Shown here: positions 51,474 through 59,540 of the stretch, in pieces
How the letters are laid out: the number at the start of each line of letters is the position of its first letter
How positions within the stretch are numbered: position 1 is the stretch's first letter
Origin: Halobacillus litoralis
GTDB lineage: Bacteria > Bacillota > Bacilli > Bacillales > Halobacillaceae
Direction of reading: 5' to 3'
NCBI RefSeq assembly: GCF_004101865.1
Contig: NZ_CP026118.1
Span: 2,993,001 to 3,057,000 of the forward strand
Length of the DNA stretch: 64,000 nucleotides
Notes under the pieces: generated by a model
Told to the model about the DNA's origin: nothing
Database searches by the model: none
The model's input: only the letters and a program-made list of their open reading frames with translations
Program-made: the position numbers and the translations under genes

Positions 51474-52538
51474 ATGAAAATTACCGATATCGTTTGTGAG
51501 AAGAGAACCGTCTCCCTCAAAAGACCTTTCAAAACCGCTGTCCGCACGGTGGAAACGATCGAAGTCATGGATGTCCGTTTGCAAACAGAAGATGGCAATG
51601 AAGGGTTAGGGTCTGCAACAGCGACGCTTCAGGTCACTGGAGATTCCCTTGATGGGATGATAGCGGCTGTCGAGGGACCGATAAAAGATGCTCTTCTATA
51701 CGAGGACATGAATAAACGGAACGATCTTCTTTTGAAATTGGAAAAAAGCTGCATCAATAATTCAAATGCCAAAGCGGCTGTTGATATAGCGATCCATGAT
51801 GCTTTTGGCAAACAATGCAACCTCCCTGTCTATCGATTGCTCGGCGGGGAGAGAGACGTTTTGGAAACAGATATGACCGTCAGCATCAATGATCCAGCCA
51901 CTATGCAGGATGAAGCAGTGGCAAGAGTGGAAGAAGGGTTCGATGTACTTAAATTGAAGGTCGGTCATGAGGAAAAGGAGGACTTCCAGCGTCTTCTGAA
52001 AGTGAAAGAAGCGGTGGGAGACAACGTCCGTCTGCGCCTTGATGCCAATCAAGGGTGGAACGGGAAACAGGCGGTCCATTTTATTAATCGACTTGAAAAA
52101 GAGGACATCAATGTTGAATTCATCGAACAGCCCGTGCCCGCCCATGATCTGAAAGCACTGAAATATGTGCGGGACCATGTCCATCTGCCGATTATGGCGG
52201 ATGAGAGCGTTTTTTCTCCAAGTGAAGTCCTTCGGTTGGTTGAGATGGAATGCGTCGATTACGTGAACATCAAACTGATGAAAGCGGGAGGACTGAGAAG
52301 AGCCGGGCAGATCGCTGATATCTGTGAAAGTGCAGGCATCCCCTGCATGATCGGAAGTATGATGGAATCGACCGTTTCCGGTACAGCAGCCGTCCACCTG
52401 GCTATGGCTCATCCGAATATTAAAATCTATGACCTTGATGCGCCGTTATGGATGAAAGATGAAGGATTGAAAGGGGGGATGAGTTACGAAGGAAGGGAAG
52501 TGACGGTAACTGATTTGCCTGGACTTGGTTTCTATTAA
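51474..52538 (+). CDS. L-Ala-D/L-Glu epimerase (YkfB-like enolase superfamily)
   Basis: A 354-aa muconate-lactonizing-type enolase-superfamily enzyme that inverts D-Glu in L-Ala-D-Glu so the dipeptide can be used. The catalytic lysine pair is in FDVLKLKVGHE, metal ligands in RLDANQGWN, EFIEQPV and IMADESVFS, and the second base lysine in VNIKLMKAGG. The C-terminal DLDAPLW fits YkfB/YcjG. GGGGGAAGG precedes the ATG, 12 bp after the DUF819 stop. The NlpC/P60 endopeptidase follows, the same pair as ykfB-ykfC in B. subtilis. Confidence 0.9.
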   Translation: MKITDIVCEKRTVSLKRPFKTAVRTVETIEVMDVRLQTEDGNEGLGSATATLQVTGDSLDGMIAAVEGPIKDALLYEDMNKRNDLLLKLEKSCINNSNAKAAVDIAIHDAFGKQCNLPVYRLLGGERDVLETDMTVSINDPATMQDEAVARVEEGFDVLKLKVGHEEKEDFQRLLKVKEAVGDNVRLRLDANQGWNGKQAVHFINRLEKEDINVEFIEQPVPAHDLKALKYVRDHVHLPIMADESVFSPSEVLRLVEMECVDYVNIKLMKAGGLRRAGQIADICESAGIPCMIGSMMESTVSGTAAVHLAMAHPNIKIYDLDAPLWMKDEGLKGGMSYEGREVTVTDLPGLGFY

Positions 52539-52558
52539 TCTTTAATGGAGGGGTATGA

Positions 52559-53554
52559 ATGATGAAAAAATATTGGCTGATCGCCTTAGTTATGCTGCTG
52601 AGTATTGCTTTTGGATCTACTGTACATGCGGATGATAAGGAAATGTATGTCGATGTTTCTGTTGCTACGTTGTGGAGTGAACCGGATCAAGCGAGGGAAT
52701 TGGATGCCCCGTCTTTAGGTAACCCCGTCGACATGTGGGGTTGGACGGAAAGCATGACGGTCGATGAGAAGAGATGGCTTGTCGGTGAATTGCAGACTCA
52801 AGCGCTTTACGGACAGAAAGTGACGGTACTCGAAGAAGAAGGGGACTGGGTGAAAGTCGCTGTCGACGGTCAACCGACACCGAAAAATGAACTCGGTTAT
52901 CCGGCCTGGATGCCGAAGAAACAGCTCTCTGATGAAAAACTTTACAGTGTACTGAAAGAGCGCAGACCTTTCGCGCTTGTCACAGCACCTACAGCTGATC
53001 TCTATGACCATAGGAATAAGAAGAAAGAATTCAAGGAAATCAGTTTCAATACACGCCTTCCTGTTGTAGCTCAGACAGGAGAGATGATTCTCGTTGCTAC
53101 TCCTAGTGACGGAATGAAATGGATGAACAGTGAAGACGTATCCATTTATAAAGATAAGGAAGATATACCTGCACCAGACGGAGAAGACCTCGAAGAAACA
53201 GCAAAACAATTCTTGGGTCTGCCGTATCTATGGGCAGGAGCTTCCGGTTTCGGTTTTGACTGTTCCGGATTCACCCATACCATCCACAAAGCGCATGGCA
53301 TCACGATTCCGAGAGATTCCTCTGTACAGGCAGAAAACGGGACTCCTGTAGCAAAAGAAGATTTGCAGAAAGGCGACCTGTTGTTCTTCGCGTATGATGA
53401 AGGAGAAGGATCTGTCCACCACGTCGGGATGTATATCGGCAACGGTGAGATGATCCACGCGCCTAATTCAGCAAGCACCGTTGAGGTGATCGATGTCTTT
53501 GAATCTGACTATTATTCAAGTGAATTTTCTGGTGCAAGACGATACATTGATTGA
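52559..53554 (+). CDS. NlpC/P60 gamma-D-glutamyl-L-diamino-acid endopeptidase (YkfC-like)
   Basis: A 331-aa enzyme with a signal peptide (ending near STVHADDK), two SH3-like domains (about 30-110 and 130-205) and a C-terminal NlpC/P60 domain. The catalytic triad is in GFGFDCSGFTH (Cys), VHHVGMYIG (His) and MIHAPNS (His). YkfC-type enzymes split L-Ala-gamma-D-Glu from the diamino acid in wall peptides and need a free N-terminal L-Ala. Because of the signal peptide it acts outside, which fits release of dipeptides for the DUF819 carrier and epimerase. ATGATG gives two close starts after GGAGGGG. Confidence 0.92.
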   Translation: MMKKYWLIALVMLLSIAFGSTVHADDKEMYVDVSVATLWSEPDQARELDAPSLGNPVDMWGWTESMTVDEKRWLVGELQTQALYGQKVTVLEEEGDWVKVAVDGQPTPKNELGYPAWMPKKQLSDEKLYSVLKERRPFALVTAPTADLYDHRNKKKEFKEISFNTRLPVVAQTGEMILVATPSDGMKWMNSEDVSIYKDKEDIPAPDGEDLEETAKQFLGLPYLWAGASGFGFDCSGFTHTIHKAHGITIPRDSSVQAENGTPVAKEDLQKGDLLFFAYDEGEGSVHHVGMYIGNGEMIHAPNSASTVEVIDVFESDYYSSEFSGARRYID

Positions 53555-53570
53555 TATGGGTATAAGTAAC

Positions 53571-53608
53571 AGAGCGTCCAATGGCGTATGCCGGGCGCTC
53601 TGTTTTTT
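53571..53608 (+). terminator. Terminator of the murein-peptide operon
   Basis: AGAGCGTCC pairs with GGGCGCTCT (one G-U) across a 13-nt loop, followed by TTTTTT. Confidence 0.8.
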
Positions 53609-53618
53609 GATGACGAGT

Positions 53619-53670
53619 CCTGGCTCCCATCACGCTAGTAATTTAGCGTGATGGGAGTCAGGCATTTTTT
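53619..53670. terminator. Second, bidirectional hairpin between convergent genes
   Basis: CCTGGCTCCCATCACGCTA pairs with TAGCGTGATGGGAGTCAGG (one mismatch) across 6 nt and is followed by TTTTTT on the plus strand. It lies 18 bp before the end of the convergent NERD gene, so it may serve both strands, although the minus-strand T-tract is poor. Confidence 0.65.
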
Positions 53671-53687
53671 GTTATATAAATATCCAG

Positions 53688-55016
53688 TTATTTTACAGCA
53701 CTGTTCTTTAAAATGTTTAAAATATCCTGACCGAATTCTTCCGCTTTTTTGGGACCTATCCCTTCTATTTTCAACAGCTCATTAATAGTAGCAGGTTTCT
53801 TAATAAGAATAGATTCTACTGTATGATTAGTGAAGATATAAAAAGGTTTGACATTAAGTTCTTTTGACCGGTTGCTTCTAAAAGCAGTTAATGCAGCTCG
53901 TATTGCTTCATTATTCAGAGCCTTTGAGTTAATTCTTGACGTCTCAGGTTTATTAACATAGAAATCTCCGGGGTGATGGCTATTATGGTGACTTTTAATG
54001 ATAGATAATATATCTTTTCCGAACTCCTGTACTCTTGTTTGTCCAATACCTTCTATTTCTAAGAGTTGCTCCACGGTGCGAGGCTCTGTTTCTAAAAGGC
54101 GATCTAATATTTTATTCGTGAAAATATAGTAAGGCTTAACCTTAAGTTCTTTGGAACGTCTTAAACGAAATTGAGTGAGGGATCTCTTTAAATCACCTTC
54201 CTTACGGTTGCTTTCACTTGTCTTAGGTTTATGGTTAGCGTCATTCTTTTCGGGCACTTCTGATATATCTAACTTATAATCCTCTAAGTTGAAAGTTTTC
54301 TCTTTATGGTATTCAAGGATGGTATCGGCTATTTCATACACTTGTTGGTCAGATATTAGTAGGGGGGATTTTTTCTCTAATTCATTTTTTATGAAATTCT
54401 TAATTTGATCATGTCGAATAACACTGGATTGGATATTGTCTGGTGCATTTTTAGAAACATCTATAATCGTTTTCGGATTTGCAAATGATACAGCGTATTT
54501 GACCGGGAGATTTGTTATTATACCTTTATCTTTAAGGAGTTTTTCCAGGATTGCTACATGTCTTTCCACTTGATTAATCGGGCTGTACATTCCCTCTTTG
54601 TTAATACCTCTATTATTCTTGGGAATGACTCGTTGGAAGTCACCCTGATCTGTTATATGTATATTTCCAAACAACTTTTTAACTTCTAGAACCATAATGA
54701 ACTTATGAGTAATGATTACAAAATCTAATTGAGCATGATAATCTTCATATTCAAGGTACACATTATGCAAAATTACAAGAGGAAGCATTGAATTTTGAAG
54801 TTCAAATCGAACGTTTTTCTCTCCTGTTTGACCTATTGAAAATAATTTTAAGTGTTTTTCCACTTTTTTCAGGTTGATGTTTGGATCTTTCTTTTCTGAC
54901 AAGCTAGTTAAGTGTGTAATCAAATTGGATGATTCACTAGATTCTTTATAAATTTCGGGTTCTTTAATTTCTCTTTTCTCAGTTAAAACGTTGAAAAAGT
55001 TTTTAAGAATAGACAT
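53688..55016 (-). CDS. NERD nuclease-related protein with two C-terminal HRDC domains
   Basis: A 442-aa soluble protein starting MSILKNFFNVL after GGGGGAAGGA. The NERD domain (about residues 60-180) has FSIGQTGEKNVRFEL, the DYHAQLDFVIITHKFIMVLEVKKLFG core (Asp and Glu-x-Lys of a restriction-like fold) and QVERHVAILEKLL. Two HRDC domains follow (about 270-345 and 370-442): each runs FRxxRSKELxVKPxYIFTN, a short helix region and EGIGxxxxxxFGxDIL. The two copies are clearly tandem duplicates. HRDC domains bind nucleic acid, as in RecQ and RNase D. DNA processing or defence is possible; no partner gene is adjacent. Confidence 0.88.
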   Translation of the reverse strand: MSILKNFFNVLTEKREIKEPEIYKESSESSNLITHLTSLSEKKDPNINLKKVEKHLKLFSIGQTGEKNVRFELQNSMLPLVILHNVYLEYEDYHAQLDFVIITHKFIMVLEVKKLFGNIHITDQGDFQRVIPKNNRGINKEGMYSPINQVERHVAILEKLLKDKGIITNLPVKYAVSFANPKTIIDVSKNAPDNIQSSVIRHDQIKNFIKNELEKKSPLLISDQQVYEIADTILEYHKEKTFNLEDYKLDISEVPEKNDANHKPKTSESNRKEGDLKRSLTQFRLRRSKELKVKPYYIFTNKILDRLLETEPRTVEQLLEIEGIGQTRVQEFGKDILSIIKSHHNSHHPGDFYVNKPETSRINSKALNNEAIRAALTAFRSNRSKELNVKPFYIFTNHTVESILIKKPATINELLKIEGIGPKKAEEFGQDILNILKNSAVK

Positions 55017-55204
55017 TCCTTCCCCCACTTTCAAGTATTCATTTTTAGACAAAATATATGTATTTTTTTGTAATAGTAGTGTAATTATAGCAAAAAACAG
55101 AGAGTAATGGGGGCCAAATTACACATTTATATATGGTTAAATTAATTGTATTTTAAAGAAGAATGGGATAATGATCCCGTTAATCTCCATAATCAATAGA
55201 CTGA

Positions 55205-55468
55205 GGCTGGGATAAAACAATAACTGCCACTCATGAACAATAGATTAGAATGGATCAACTGGAGCGTAGGGAACATATGTAGACTCTCCTACGGGAACAG
55301 CACGAGGCGAAGACCCCAGAAGAAAGCGGTCTTTGCTTTCTGAGGAATCTGAGGCCGTCGCGGAAAGCGAAGTATATTGCCGGAGCGGCGTAAGTACATA
55401 TAGCTTCATAAAGAAAACCCGAACGAATTCATTCGGGTTTTCTAGCGGGAAAATTATTTTTCCCAGCC
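55205..55468 (-). repeat. MITE-like structured repeat, family B copy 2 (264 bp)
   Basis: The reverse complement of 43843-44109 over the full length, with ends GGCTGGGATAAAA and TTTTCCCAGCC. The internal terminator stem (AAAACCCGAACGAA / TTCATTCGGGTTTT) and the long fold are kept. It sits between the NERD gene and the lipoprotein gene. Confidence 0.85.
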
Positions 55469-55489
55469 TTAGTGCGTTTCACAATCATC

Positions 55490-56581
55490 TCACTCATCTT
55501 CCACTTCAATATCCACGTCTTCTTCTCCGGCTGTCGTTTCAAATAATACGTTCCATTGATCATTTTTCTTAATGTAGTCAATTTCTTTTACACTTAAATA
55601 TTGGGGATGTGGGGAAGAGCTTTGGATCTTTTCTTTCCCCTGGTTAACTGCATTTTCAATCACTTCAGAGGTTTTCATATCAGCACCTTCAGGTTGAAGA
55701 TCTTTTAAGATTTCCGTCTCCTTAGCTCCTGATTGTGCCGGAAGAGATTCCATTACATTCGTGTAAGAGACGTTTACCCGGTCCCCCACTTTCACTTCCT
55801 CTGGACGGTTACTGAACCAAATCATATCCACAAGCATTTCATCTTCTTTGACTTCCGTTACGTAGCCCTTTAATTGATTCGGCTCCTCCACTTGAACAGC
55901 AATTTTAACTTCAGCATTTTCATTTAAATGTTGAAGCTCTTCGTTCGTTAAGGGTTCCGTCACATCGATCTTCAATTGGTTGGAAGATGTACATGTGCCA
56001 AAGCCCCATAATTTATCTTCTATAGAAGAACCGTCTATGATTTTGGATAAAGCATCATTCTGTTTTCTGAGCTCATTTGCAGAAAGCCTTACTTCTTCGA
56101 TATGAATAGCATTTTCATTGAATTTTTGTTTGAGTTCATCCGCTGTTTTTATAAAAGCTTCTTTCACTTGCTGTTCTTCTTCATTCAACTGCTCTTTGAA
56201 TTGAAGAATGATTGTCCCTTTAACCAGATACATGTCACCGATGTTTTTCAAATCCTCCAACGTGTAGCCTTTTTCAGAAATCCCCTTATTTAAGAATTCC
56301 TGCCGTTTCGATTGGAGTGTTGAGACTTGCAGCATTTCTGGATGATGTTCTTTCATTTCATCGGAAATCTGTTCTACATCATACAAATTTTGTTCTTCCT
56401 CAGATAACTCATCGAATGTGTCCCCGTCATAGTTTGGCTCTGGACAGGAGTCCACAATCATTTGATAGTTGTCCAAATCGTCCCCGCTTTTAGCCTTTTT
56501 CTTTGTTTGAGGTGGTTCGGATTGGCCGCATGCCGATAAAAATAAAACACTTAACACGAATAGGATTCCAAGTTTCTTCAT
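55490..56581 (-). CDS. Lipoprotein with DUF3221-like domain
   Basis: A 363-aa lipoprotein: signal MKKLGILFVLSVLFLSAC with Cys at 18, then a helical, Glu/Lys-rich middle (LQFKEQLNEEEQQVKEAF) and a small beta domain KGYVTEVKEDEMLVDMIWFSNRPEEVKVGDRVNVSY. That last part fits the DUF3221 pattern of a YV-x-(8)-V core with GD.V.V. Several prolonged acidic runs at the C-terminus. The function is unknown. It is divergent from the matrix operon, with the SinR-like sites between them, so it may be co-regulated. Confidence 0.68.
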   Translation of the reverse strand: MKKLGILFVLSVLFLSACGQSEPPQTKKKAKSGDDLDNYQMIVDSCPEPNYDGDTFDELSEEEQNLYDVEQISDEMKEHHPEMLQVSTLQSKRQEFLNKGISEKGYTLEDLKNIGDMYLVKGTIILQFKEQLNEEEQQVKEAFIKTADELKQKFNENAIHIEEVRLSANELRKQNDALSKIIDGSSIEDKLWGFGTCTSSNQLKIDVTEPLTNEELQHLNENAEVKIAVQVEEPNQLKGYVTEVKEDEMLVDMIWFSNRPEEVKVGDRVNVSYTNVMESLPAQSGAKETEILKDLQPEGADMKTSEVIENAVNQGKEKIQSSSPHPQYLSVKEIDYIKKNDQWNVLFETTAGEEDVDIEVEDE

Positions 56582-56681
56582 CTTCCCATCCCCCTTTGTT
56601 AAATAAGTCGTTAAAAAATGGAATATGTTACGGAATAGCTGTGTTTACTTAGCCTACCTATTTTTGAGCTAACATAAAGCA

Positions 56682-56806
56682 GTTCTTTTTTAGTATTTCG
56701 GACAGTTCTATAATATAGAACAAATTCGTTCTAAAAAAAGAACGAAAAATGTTTATTTTGAGATAAACTTAGAAAAACGAAGATAATAGTAGTTTTTATG
56801 TTCTTT
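56682..56806. promoter_or_regulatory. Tandem SinR-like half-sites before the matrix operon
   Basis: GTTCTTT at 56682, the palindrome GTTCTATAATATAGAAC at 56705-56721, GTTCTAAAAAAAGAAC at 56728-56743, and GTTCTTT at 56800. SinR of B. subtilis recognises GTTCTYT, often as inverted pairs, ahead of tapA-sipW-tasA and eps. Six half-sites in 125 bp, in front of a SipW-TasA-type operon, are hard to see as chance. A TATACT box at 56857 may be the -10 of the operon. Confidence 0.7.
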
Positions 56807-56915
56807 ATAAAGGATAAACAGCTTATTTGAGTGTTTTCAAAAAACGGAGCAGCGTATATACTCAGGTTAACGAATTCTTAATAACGAACAAAATGGATTT
56901 GATACGAACGATGCG

Positions 56916-58238
56916 GTGAAAGGGGGCGATCCTCTGGAGCGAAGGAAAGATTCAATTAGCCGGAAAAGGAAAGTGAAACGGTTGAAAAAAGCCAAACAGA
57001 TCACCTGTAGTGTAGCCATCAGTTCCCTGTTAGTCGGAACCAGTTCACAGTTGTTCGGTAAAACGTTAGGAGCCTTCAATGATTCTGAGACGACAGCTTC
57101 AAAAATACAAGCGTGCGAAGTATTCCCAAGCTACATAAATGAAGTTTTCTCAGAATTGAACGATGAACTGCTTCGCTATAAAAAAGACTTGAAGCGGCTT
57201 CCGGAGATTTCAGCTCTTGAGTCTGTTTATGAGCCTGCAACGGAATGGAAGGATTATACGATTCCCCAGCTGAAAGAGGAAGTCACCAAGATTAATACCA
57301 GTATCAAGAGCTTGCAGGAAACCGAAAATCGCTTAGGTGAAACATTATCTAAGAGTGAATCTCTGGCTGACGATTTAGAACAAAGAGCGAATACGATCTA
57401 TAAACTGCTAGAAAAAATTGAAAAGTTTCCAAGCCGTGCGAGTGTTTCGTGTCTAGAGGATGAGTATCCATTAACTGCCGGGGCGCTTGCCGAGTTATTC
57501 AAACAGAACAAGCTGAGCCATCCTCAAATAGAGCATCTCTTAGTCTATTATCACACAATCCAACTTGGTAAGAGTGGGAAACCGGAGGTCAATCAGGCCG
57601 TTTTGGAAAGTTTTCTGGCATCGATAGACGCTGAAATAAATCCTCTCAAGGACGAGATCGATAGCGACCTTGAGGCTACCCTTAAGAAAATCAAAGGGTT
57701 AAATAGTGATCTTGAGGCTGTTGAAAAATTAGTGAAGAAGAAAGAAAAAGTAAAAGAAGAAAAAGAGAAGGAAGAGAAAGAGAAGCAGAAAGAAGAGAGT
57801 GCTAATAAAAATGAGACAGATGCTTCACCTGATGAAGAAGCAAAGGATGACAAATCAAGTGATCCTGCTAAAGACGAAGTGAAGAAAGAAGAAAAACAAG
57901 ATAGTGACAGTCAGGGAGATAGCAACGACTCATCCGATTCTAATAAGCAAGAAGATCAACAAGCGGATGAAGCAGAAAAAGAAAAAGCTGACCCACCAAA
58001 AGATGAACAAAAGGAAGAGAACAAGGAAAAGAAACAAGAGAAAACAGATGATTCTGGCCAAGAGAAGAAGAAAGAAAACAATTCTTCGAAAAAAGCTGAC
58101 ACTGTCGAGACAAAAGCCAGAAAAGCTGTCACAGATGAAAAGCCTGATAAGAAGGAAAAAGAAGCAAGCAAGGCATCTTCAGATAAGAACGATGAAGATG
58201 ATGAGCAAGAAACTAAAGAAGATAAGGCTAAGCCTTAA
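56916..58238 (+). CDS. DUF4047/TapA-position protein with SipW-type signal and charged tail
   Basis: A protein of about 434-440 aa. A basic N-terminus (RKRKVKRLKKAK) leads into a hydrophobic segment and a SipW-type cleavage region TLGAFNDSETTASK (near residues 49-63), as in camelysin and TapA. The next 200 residues are helical with coiled-coil stretches (TKINTSIKSLQETENRLGETL); two cysteines flank the domain. From about residue 270 the sequence is almost only Lys, Glu, Asp, Ser. It takes the place of tapA in the operon. The annotated start is GTG at 56916, but AAAGGGGG lies 7 nt before CTG at 56934, which may be the real start. The role as fibre anchor or assembly protein is inferred from position. 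Confidence 0.72.
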   Translation: MKGGDPLERRKDSISRKRKVKRLKKAKQITCSVAISSLLVGTSSQLFGKTLGAFNDSETTASKIQACEVFPSYINEVFSELNDELLRYKKDLKRLPEISALESVYEPATEWKDYTIPQLKEEVTKINTSIKSLQETENRLGETLSKSESLADDLEQRANTIYKLLEKIEKFPSRASVSCLEDEYPLTAGALAELFKQNKLSHPQIEHLLVYYHTIQLGKSGKPEVNQAVLESFLASIDAEINPLKDEIDSDLEATLKKIKGLNSDLEAVEKLVKKKEKVKEEKEKEEKEKQKEESANKNETDASPDEEAKDDKSSDPAKDEVKKEEKQDSDSQGDSNDSSDSNKQEDQQADEAEKEKADPPKDEQKEENKEKKQEKTDDSGQEKKKENNSSKKADTVETKARKAVTDEKPDKKEKEASKASSDKNDEDDEQETKEDKAKP

Positions 58239-58261
58239 TTCGAACACAAAGGGGTTTGGTG

Positions 58262-58816
58262 ATGAAAAACATACTAAGTACGGCGATGACATTTCTACTC
58301 TACGGGATTTTGATCTTCATGGTCGTCATCGTCGCAGTATCTAAAATATCTGGTGGAGAATCCACATTCATGGGGTATCAACTGAAAACAGTGCTTTCCG
58401 GGTCAATGGAACCTACCTTTCAAACCGGTTCAATCATAGCGGTCGAGCCAACAGAAGACGGGGCCACCTACAAAAAAGGGGACGTCGTCACTTTTCTTAA
58501 AGAAGAAGGCGTGCTTGTCACCCACCGGATTCTCGAAGTTAAAGGATCAGGTGAAAACACCAGCTACATTACCAAAGGGGATAATAATGACGGAGCCGAT
58601 TTAGAGCCCGTTCTAGCCAGTAATGTCGTCGGTAAATATGTTGATTTCACGGTTCCATATATAGGGTATGTCATGGATTTTGCAAATTCTAAATTAGGTT
58701 CACTTTTACTTCTGGTCGTGCCGGGTGTTGGATTATTCGTTTATGGGTGTTACTCGATCTGGCGGGAAATTTCCAAGCTGGATGATAAATCGAAAGAAGA
58801 ATCAGCAAAGGCTTAA
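58262..58816 (+). CDS. sipW: SipW-type (ER-type) signal peptidase I
   Basis: A membrane signal peptidase of 184 aa with helices at both ends. The nucleophile is in TVLSGSMEPTFQTGS (Ser in GSMEP) and VLVTHRILEV has His in place of the Lys of typical type I peptidases, which is the Ser-His ER type. GDNNDGADLEPV and VVGKYVDFTVPYIGYV complete the pattern. In Bacillus it cleaves the TasA/TapA or camelysin precursors. ATG at 58262 (AAGGGG upstream) is preferred over a leading TTG-GTG. It is 23 bp after the DUF4047 gene and 70 bp before the tasA/calY gene. Confidence 0.95.
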   Translation: MKNILSTAMTFLLYGILIFMVVIVAVSKISGGESTFMGYQLKTVLSGSMEPTFQTGSIIAVEPTEDGATYKKGDVVTFLKEEGVLVTHRILEVKGSGENTSYITKGDNNDGADLEPVLASNVVGKYVDFTVPYIGYVMDFANSKLGSLLLLVVPGVGLFVYGCYSIWREISKLDDKSKEESAKA

Positions 58817-58885
58817 CGGTTGTACTCCTTGTACATAACAAGGATTCAATATAAAAAAACATAAATACTTAGAGGAGGAAGATGT

Positions 58886-59479
58886 ATGGGTTTGAAAAAG
58901 AAATTAGGTTTAGGTGTTGCGTCGGCGGCTTTGGGATTATCTTTGGTTGGTGGAGGAACGTTTGCCTACTTCAGTGATACGGCTGAGGCTAGTGGGTCAT
59001 TCGCTGCAGGTACGCTTGATCTATCTGCGGATCCAACTACAGTTATTGGGGTAGATAATCTTAAACCTGGAGACACGATGCTTCGCTCTTTTGATTTAGC
59101 GAATGGTGGTACACTCGATATTGCCAGTATTAATTTAGATACTGATTATACAGTTTCAGGTGCAGGGAACAATGGGGGAGACGACTTCGGAGATCATATT
59201 CGAGTGAACTTTCTACTTAACGCAGATAAGGTAGATGCGCCGATATATTCCACTACTTTAGCTGACTTGAAAGATATGAGTCCTGATGTGATAGAAGGAA
59301 ATATCTTTAGTGGATGGTTAGGTGAAAGAGGAGGGAAACTTGCTGCAGGTACTTCCGATACATTATACGTGCAATATGAATTTGTAGATGATGGTGAAGA
59401 TCAAAACCACTTCCAAGGAGATTCTTTATCTCTTGAATGGACATTTGAAGGTATGCAAGATGATGGAGAAGCTAGATAA
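58886..59479 (+). CDS. TasA/CalY (camelysin)-family matrix fibre protein
   Basis: A 197-aa secreted protein, the length of CalY of the B. cereus group. Signal KKKLGLGVASAALGLSLVGGGTFAYFSDT ends with the SipW-type site (TFAYFSDTAEASG). The mature part starts GTLDLSADPTT and has DNLKPGDTMLRSFDLANGGTLD, the TasA jelly-roll signature. GEDQNHFQGDSLSLEWTFEG closes it. TasA/CalY proteins polymerise by strand donation from the free N-terminus into matrix fibres. AGAGGAGGAAG precedes the ATG, and a terminator follows at 59491, which suggests abundant, separate production. Confidence 0.93.
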   Translation: MGLKKKLGLGVASAALGLSLVGGGTFAYFSDTAEASGSFAAGTLDLSADPTTVIGVDNLKPGDTMLRSFDLANGGTLDIASINLDTDYTVSGAGNNGGDDFGDHIRVNFLLNADKVDAPIYSTTLADLKDMSPDVIEGNIFSGWLGERGGKLAAGTSDTLYVQYEFVDDGEDQNHFQGDSLSLEWTFEGMQDDGEAR

Positions 59480-59488
59480 TAGTGATTT

Positions 59489-59518
59489 AAAAGGTGGGGG
59501 TCTCCCCCGCCTTTTATT
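59489..59518 (+). terminator. Terminator within the matrix operon, after tasA/calY
   Basis: AAGGTGGGGG pairs with CCCCCGCCTT (one G-U) across TCT, then TTATTAA. It probably stops most transcripts so that the fibre subunit exceeds the wall-anchored partner made from the next gene. Confidence 0.75.
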
Positions 59519-59540
59519 AATAAATTAAAGGAGATTACAT

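Noticed and set aside
55333..55572. 79-codon plus-strand frame
   Set aside because: It lies across repeat B copy 2 and the end of the lipoprotein gene; it is explained by the element's inverted structure.
57593..57853. Serine/phenylalanine-rich antisense frames in the DUF4047 tail
   Set aside because: They arise from the Lys/Glu codons (AAR/GAR) on the other strand read as TTY/TCN; no start signals.
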